Of a stretch of 64,000 nucleotides of DNA, positions 58,901 through 64,000 are shown piece after piece. Source of the stretch: Lathyrus oleraceus (Eukaryota; Streptophyta; Magnoliopsida; Fabales; Fabaceae); NCBI RefSeq assembly GCF_024323335.1, contig NC_066579.1:360828397-360892396 (forward strand). The letters are read 5' to 3'. How positions within the stretch are numbered: position 1 is the first letter of the stretch; each line of letters starts with the position of its first letter. The position numbers were made by a program, and so were the translations under genes. The notes beneath the pieces were generated by a model. The model saw only the letters and a program-made list of their open reading frames with translations. It was not told the origin of the DNA and ran no database searches.

Positions 58901-59276
58901 CCCAGTCCGAACTACTTCGACTCTGATGTCTATGCCTGATAGACTAAGTAGGCCCAGGATGCGATATCCTGCCGAGTCAGTTTCAGTCAGTTTCTTGTGT
59001 CTCTTTTCAGCCAGTGTGTGTGAGTATTTGAGCAGTGTTTAGCAACCAATATTCCTTCCTTTTGTGCGTGGATCCCGTAGAATACTACGGATGCGTAGGG
59101 GTGCTAATACCTTCCCTTCGCATAACCGACTCCCGAACCCATACTCTTTGGTCGCGAGACCATGTTCTTTCCTAGGTTTACTCTGAGCGTTTCCTTTCCC
59201 TCTTTTGGGATAAATAACGCACGGTGGCGGCTCTGTTGTTCTTGTTTTTCCCGCCGGTTTTTCGCGCGATGCGACA
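52935..59276 (+). repeat. 3' LTR of Ogre element B (6342 bp)
   Basis: Same as the 5' LTR except 12 substitutions and one extra T in a run near 56,290, by visual comparison. Differences include 33955 A / 52958 G and 40-kb-end C/T changes near 39,406 and 39,911 of the 5' copy. It ends GCGCGATGCGACA and is followed by AAGAT. Confidence 0.95.
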
Positions 59277-59281
59277 AAGAT
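59277..59281. repeat. Target-site duplication of element B, right copy
   Basis: AAGAT immediately after the 3' LTR, identical to 33927-33931. Confidence 0.92.
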
Positions 59282-59519
59282 CTTTTTGAAATAATTTCCA
59301 ACTACATTTCTATCACAAACTTTGACATCACTCAAAAACTCATAATATGGGATAGTACTCACAAATATTTTTAAGAGCTAAGTAATAATATATTCAAAAA
59401 ATATAAAAATATTAAGTTTGGAATTCCATCTAGGGTAGTATAACAACGATATAAACAAAAGAGAAAAACTAAAAACATATAAATTAAAGTGAAAAAAGAA
59501 TAAAAGTTCTCTGTTAGGA
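59282..59519. other. AT-rich flank between element B and the LINE relic
   Basis: Continuation of the sequence interrupted by element B at 33931. It is AT-rich and shows no gene. Confidence 0.5.
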
Positions 59520-60872
59520 TTTCTATTTTACAAGCTTTCCACCATTAGGGTTTGCTTCGGAAAACCACATGAATAGAGTAGAAGAAGGCGATCTTAAAGA
59601 CCGGAGTATCAAACGTGTCAAAGGAGGAGATACAATATTCTGTATGGGATCAACCGCGCCTTTAGTGTACGAAGATGATGTAGTAAGTATCGTGTAGAAG
59701 AGAAAGGAAACAATATGAATATTACTTGTAAGAAGATGGTAACAGGAGAGAAGTTGGATGAAACAAAAGATAAGACACAAAGTGATCAAGAAGAATAGGA
59801 AACTTATGATGAGAGTGAGGCGGCTGAAAGACTGAAGATTGAAGAAAATAAAATAGAACATTATGAGTTTCCAGAATTCATTCTATCAATGACAGAAGAG
59901 AAAATGATTATTAAATCATGGAAGAGAGGCATAATAGTCATGATGCTTGGAAGAAGAATCAGTTATAAGGCTCTAGAGAATTGTTTGCAGCAGATGTGGG
60001 CGAGAAACATAGTCCTTAATATAATCAATTTGAGCCAAGAATATTATATTGTGACATTCACAAGCAAAGAAGATTAGTATGTTACGCTTATAGAGGGTCA
60101 ATGCTGATATATGATCGTTATCTTTCTGTAAGAGAATGGAACCTAAACTTTTGTCCATTGCAGGATTCCATAGAAAAAATTACAATATCGGTTAGATTGT
60201 ATGGATTTCCTATAGAATACTATGACCATCGGGCTCTTACCTTCATTGGAAATCGTATATGCAAGACAATGAAATTGGACAAAACTATACTATCAAGGGA
60301 GATAGGAAAGTATGTGAGACTGTAAGGTCAAGTGGATCTAACTAAACCATTATTGGCAGTGTTCTCCAGCAAAGGAATATACTACAAGGTAGAGTATGAA
60401 GGTTTTCTCCACCTCTTCCTAGCATGCGGTAGATTCGGACATTATGCTGAAAAATGTCCAAATCAAAGTGAAGACTTGGTACCAAACAAAAATAGATAAG
60501 AATATGGTGGTAAAATGATTTAAAGAGCCATAGTAGAAATCAAAGGGCCTTGGACGATAGTCCATAAAGTTCGAAGAATAAGGAGAAGTGTGTTTGTTGA
60601 TGGTGGAAAGATTGGAGACGTTGGTGCAACAACAAAGTGTTACAGTCGTCAAGTGACAATGATATCATTCATTGCAAAGGCGAAAAATTATGGGATCTAT
60701 ATTTGATGTGCTTAATATGGATAGTTTAACTGAAATTAATGAGGATCAACATAACGTTTAATGGGAGATTGAGGTGTTGCATGAAAATAGCATACAAAAT
60801 GAAAAGGAAATGGGAGGGAGTACAAAGGTTTCAAAACAACCAATGGGGAAGATGCAAGTGGAGGAGAGATAC
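59520..60872 (+). pseudogene. L1-type LINE ORF1 relic (DUF4283 and zinc knuckle), first part
   Basis: Plus-strand frames give an N-terminal acidic region, then the DUF4283-like core WKRGIIVMMLGRRISYKALE with YYIVTFTSKED and, in another frame, VREWNLNF, RLYGFPIEYYDHRAL and FIGNRICKTMKLD. The zinc knuckle follows as LACGRFGHYAEKCP near 60,415-60,455, lacking the first Cys of the usual C-X2-C. A GPWTIVHKVRR tail comes after. Multiple stops and frameshifts make it non-functional. The relic is cut at 60872 by an LTR and resumes at 62495. ORF2 is not in the window. Confidence 0.78.
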
Positions 60873-62494
60873 TGATAACGCGAAAATACATCGTATATTT
60901 GCCTTGATTTTTACACTAAAAAATCATACCACTTTCATTTATATTCCGATTATTCTGCAAGTGTTCGAGTTATTTTTGCAGGTATTTCAATTCTCATGTT
61001 TAAATGAGCAAAGTATAGAAAAGGAAGGAAAAGAAGAAGAAACAGAAGAGAAAACAGCAGTAAAAAGCAGAAAATACAAATCATGTGCATGTGACGACCG
61101 TCACAAACCCTATCACTACCATCATGCCCTGGGTGTCATGACCGTCACAAGCCCACCACGATCGTCACAAGGCCAAAAAGCAGCGTATTGAATTTGTCAA
61201 CAGAAGTAATCCACACGCCCTTATTTCTCGTTACTCAACCCACTTTCTCGTGGATTTCTCACTCGACCAAGTCACCCTTATTTCTCTCAACTGCCAAGAC
61301 CAAATGGAGAATATAAAAGGATGGAAGTTGGAAACCTACGGGCACACTTAATTTTACTCCCTGAAGCCACCTTTCAAGACCTTTCTCTGCATTTTATTTT
61401 CCACAACAATTCTGTTTTTCTTTTATTTTTCTTCAGCAACATTGTTTTCTTTTACCGTAATTTAGTTACCGTTCCGTTCAGAGTTTCCGTTTTCCCTTTT
61501 CCTTTCCGTTTTTCATTTGGCCAAAGTAGTAGTTTCCTACACTGGGGAACTACTGCAATTTATTTAATTTAGTTTAAACAATTATTTCGAAGAAGCAGAA
61601 TCCTACCGACCTGTGGAGGACTGCTCAAGTACTTCAAGATTCGGCATATTCTATTAATCCAATCTCCAGGTTTTTATTCAATTATTATTGTTATTGCTTT
61701 ATTATTATAATAATCATGTTTGCTTTATTGTTGATCTGTTTATGTTCGTCTGTGTTTGCGTTATTTAACATGTCCAGCTAAACTACCGGTATCGGTATGT
61801 AAACAACTTAATTAGACGGGATTTAATAATAATCGGTGTAAAACTTCTTTTCTCAAATAATCTTTTTGGTTATGGTTTTTAATTTAAAATTAATTAACTT
61901 GGTCACAAGAGTGAGAAACTATTTAATACGATTTTGCCACGAGAGTGGGAAATTAACTAAGGTGAGAACCGACAATCGCGAGAGCGTGAGGGTCGAACTG
62001 GATAGTAAAAACTAGGAATTGATTTTAAAAACAGCGAGAGCACTTTAAAAGCAATTAGAACTTATTTATTTTCAAAAAGTATTTTTAACTTCAAATGGGA
62101 CAGCGAGAACATATATTCGGACTTAAAAGTATAGTCTGAGTCAACAATCACGAGAGTGTGAGATAAAGCCTTTTAAATGAGTATTTTCTAGTAAAAGATA
62201 TTTGGTAATTAAAATATACACCGGTGACTTATCGGATCCCTGACAATTATTGCGTTGCATACTGATATCCCCCTATTAATATTTTCTTAAAACTTAACTT
62301 CCCTTAGATTTAATTTTTGTTCAACCAAACCTCTAAAAATCATTTCCTTAGCTAAACATAGTAACGTCGATAACATTAGTTTGACCATCGGTCCCTGTGG
62401 GTTCGATATCTTTTAAAACTAAAACGACTAGACTGTGCACTTGCAGTCAAGTACTCGATAGACTATATTCTGTATACAGTCATGAGACGTATCA
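60873..62494 (+). mobile_element. Athila-like solo LTR inserted in the LINE relic
   Basis: Starts TGATAACGCGAAAATAC and ends about ...ACGTATCA. It shares the repeated ACGAGAGTGTGAGA and CAGCGAGAGC motifs and the ATCTTTTAAAACT end block with the LTR at 24225-25732. Neither a PBS nor a PPT adjoins it, and LINE-like sequence lies on both sides. The flanking 5-mers are GATAC (60868-60872) and GATAT (62495-62499), a target duplication with one C-to-T change if the end is placed correctly. The open frame at 60739-61191 crosses its border and is not a gene. Confidence 0.7.
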
Positions 62495-62800
62495 GATATA
62501 ACATCATATCAAAAAACAAAAAAAGCGTGGAAAATGGGTTTTCCTATATAAATTGGCTCACGCGACATTATAAAAGAGAAAATGGAGAAGGGGACACATG
62601 GTAACGAAAAAGGAAAAATCGAGAAGCTGATTGAAGAAAATGGGGTAGGGGATTTGATTGCAAGCCTAAGTCTTGATGAAGGGAATAAAAGGGATCTCAT
62701 GCCCATGAAGGATAAGGTTATTGGGGAAAATAAGAGCAACCTGGACAATTTAGACCAACTCGACCCAAAAGAATTTAGAGATCAGGGGTCAAATGTGAAA
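62495..62800 (+). pseudogene. LINE ORF1 relic, second part
   Basis: After the solo LTR, an open frame from 62582 continues with an acidic, low-complexity sequence (EENGVGDLIASLSLDEGNKR) of the sort found in the C-terminal half of plant LINE ORF1. It has no catalytic domain. It runs into minus-strand gypsy sequence near 62,800, so the end of that 124-residue frame is an artefact. Confidence 0.5.
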
Positions 62801-64000
62801 TCAATACACTTGTCTGAATTTGCCTCTCTCCCCCGAAGTATCAGCGTGAAGCCCAGAAATTTGGCGGCTTGTACCCCGAAGGTGCACTTCTCGGGGTTAC
62901 GTCTCATGTCGAACTTCCTTATTGATTCAAAAGTTTATTTCAAGTCATCTACATGATTTACTTCCTCCTGGGATTTGACTAAAATATCATCAACATATAC
63001 TTCAAATTTTCTTCCTCTGTGATGAGAATACCATATCCATCAACCTTTGATATGTAGCCCCAACATTTTTAAGACCAAATGGATTTACTTCATAGTAATA
63101 GTTATTTTTATCGGTCATGAATGTTGTTTTGGGAGCATCAATTGAGTTCATTTGTATTTGATTGTAGCCCGAACAAGCATCCAAGAAGCTGAGTAAACAG
63201 AACCCAGATACGGGTCGATTAGTCTATCAATATGTGGCAATGGGTAGGGATCCTTAGTGAAAGCCTTGTTAAGATCAGTGAAATCTACGCGCATAGGCCA
63301 CTTTCCCGATTTCTTCTTTACAATGAAAACATTGGACAACCAGGTAGGGTATTTTATTTCTCGAATAAACCCAGCCTTCAAGAGCTTATCAATTTCTTCT
63401 ATGACAACTTTCCTTTTTTCTTCTCCATTTTTTCTTTTTCTTTGTATCACACCCTTTGATGATGGATCAAGTGAGAGCTGATGGTACACAATATTTGGGT
63501 CGACCCCAGACATATCCGATGGCTTCCACGTGAAGAGGTTGACTTATATCTCAGTAACTTGATGATGTCTCATTCCTCTTCCTGAGATAGCTCTGAACCT
63601 ATCTGTGTGACCTAAAAGTCTTTAGCATCGATTTGGCCCTTATTTAATTCTCCAATAGAAGTCAAGTTATCATCATCTAGTTCTCCCCAAGGATGAAGGT
63701 CGACCAAGTTCACCTTCAAAGTGTTTTTCATCGTAGGATGATCGTTGTAGCATTTCCTAGCCAGTCCCTGATCCCCTTTAATTATTCTGACTTGTCCACC
63801 TTCTATGGGAGACTTCATAGTTAGATAAATAATGGACAAAGCAGTCTCCAGAGTGTTGAACTTCGGCCTACAAATGATGATATTGTAGGGTGACGATGCA
63901 TTCACTATCAGGTATCTCACTTTGATGCCTTTGGCGTTGCTTCCGCTTCCAAAAATGGTCGTGATAGACTGATGCCCTAAAACCTAGACTTACTCTCCAG
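62801..64000 (-). pseudogene. Ty3/gypsy protease-RT relic, continuing past the window edge
   Basis: On the minus strand, from the right edge: a protease C-terminal segment with NASSPYNIIICRPKFNTLE (63920-63612), a linker, then RT with MSGVDPNIVYHQLSLDPS, AGFIREIKYPTWLSNV, VKKKSGKWPMRVDFTDLNKA and DPYPLPHIDRLID (63513 to about 63185), SGYNQIQMN and FGLKNVGATYQRLMD. A one-base shift near 63,010 leads to FEVYVDDILVKSQEE with the YVDD motif intact, a stop in the DDLK*TFES text, and NPEKCTFGVQAAKFLGF. RNase H and integrase are missing. The type resembles Tat/Retand elements and is clearly different from the Ogre pol sequences here. Confidence 0.82.

Larger units (their letters stand above)
33932..59276 (+). 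mobile_element. Element B: complete Ogre retrotransposon (25,345 bp), young and open
   Basis: Two LTRs (6341 and 6342 bp) flank PBS, ORF1, gag-pro, an intron, RT-RNase H-aRNase H-integrase, a repetitive 3' region and a PPT, all bounded by AAGAT duplications. By eye the LTRs differ by 12 substitutions and one T-run indel, about 0.2%. With an assumed plant rate of 1.3e-8 per site per year this is of the order of 70,000 years. No stop or frameshift was found in ORF1, gag-pro or pol. The size, ORF1 and intron match Ogre of the pea/vetch group. It is a candidate autonomous copy; activity is not shown. Confidence 0.95.

Noticed and set aside
60739..61191. 150-residue open frame
   Set aside because: It crosses the border between the LINE relic and the solo LTR and has no family resemblance.
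24225..62494. The two Athila-like LTRs as the ends of one giant element
   Set aside because: They are clearly diverged, differ in length (1508 against about 1622 bp), and the second is flanked on both sides by LINE sequence. A host gene lies between them.
62582..62956. A separate 124-residue gene
   Set aside because: Its first part is LINE-like and its last 50 residues are antisense to the gypsy RT relic, so it spans a junction of two elements.

Overview
This is a repeat-dominated plant nuclear window, most likely from a legume of the pea/vetch tribe (Fabeae). The clues are 25-kb Ogre-type Ty3/gypsy elements with very long LTRs, an extra ORF upstream of gag, an intron between protease and reverse transcriptase, a tandem (gypsy plus archaeal-type) RNase H, and a primer-binding site of the tRNA-Arg type. 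Athila-like, Ty1/copia and L1-type LINE relics fill most of the rest. I support only one host gene, a neprosin-family (DUF239) gene with six exons.

Layout. 1-933: start of an Ogre-like LTR on the minus strand, inserted into the gag of element A. 934-15961: element A, an old Ogre-like element on the plus strand with gag-pro and pol broken by four point stops, a long repetitive 3' region and an LTR at 10877-15961. That LTR is itself followed by a PBS and leader (15968 to about 16620), so it looks like the shared LTR of a tandem element. 16620-18245: Ty1/copia pol relic (minus). 18470-22166: Athila-like LTR, PBS and gag-pro relic (minus). 22167-24224: an integrase scrap, a long perfect-like hairpin and unassigned sequence. 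24225-27640: a second Athila-like LTR, PBS and gag relic (plus). 27640-30105: AT-rich flank. 30106-31893: neprosin gene. 31894-33931: repeats. 33932-59276: element B, a complete 25,345-bp Ogre element with 5-bp target duplication AAGAT, LTRs differing at about 13 positions in 6.34 kb, and all ORFs open. 59520-62800: LINE ORF1 relic split by an Athila-like solo LTR (60873-62494). 62800-64000: Ty3/gypsy pro-RT relic (minus).

In element B the parts form a coherent retrotransposon. The LTR drives a genomic RNA primed at the PBS. ORF1 is made first. gag-pro and pol lie in two ORFs, and removing a 256-nt intron joins them exactly in frame. Element A, a diverged relative, preserves the same intron geometry.

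The most unusual signal is in the non-coding parts of the Ogre elements. They carry families of short stem-loops in which the loop is constant while the two arms change together. These include an array of roughly 25 hairpins with loop CGGTAA just upstream of the 3' LTR of B, stem-loop modules directly after the pol stop followed by GGCAAAAAT in both A and B, a set with loop TTCCTGT inside the B LTR, and LTR stems that covary between A and B. This compensatory pattern suggests selection on, or a copying mechanism acting on, RNA or single-stranded DNA structure.
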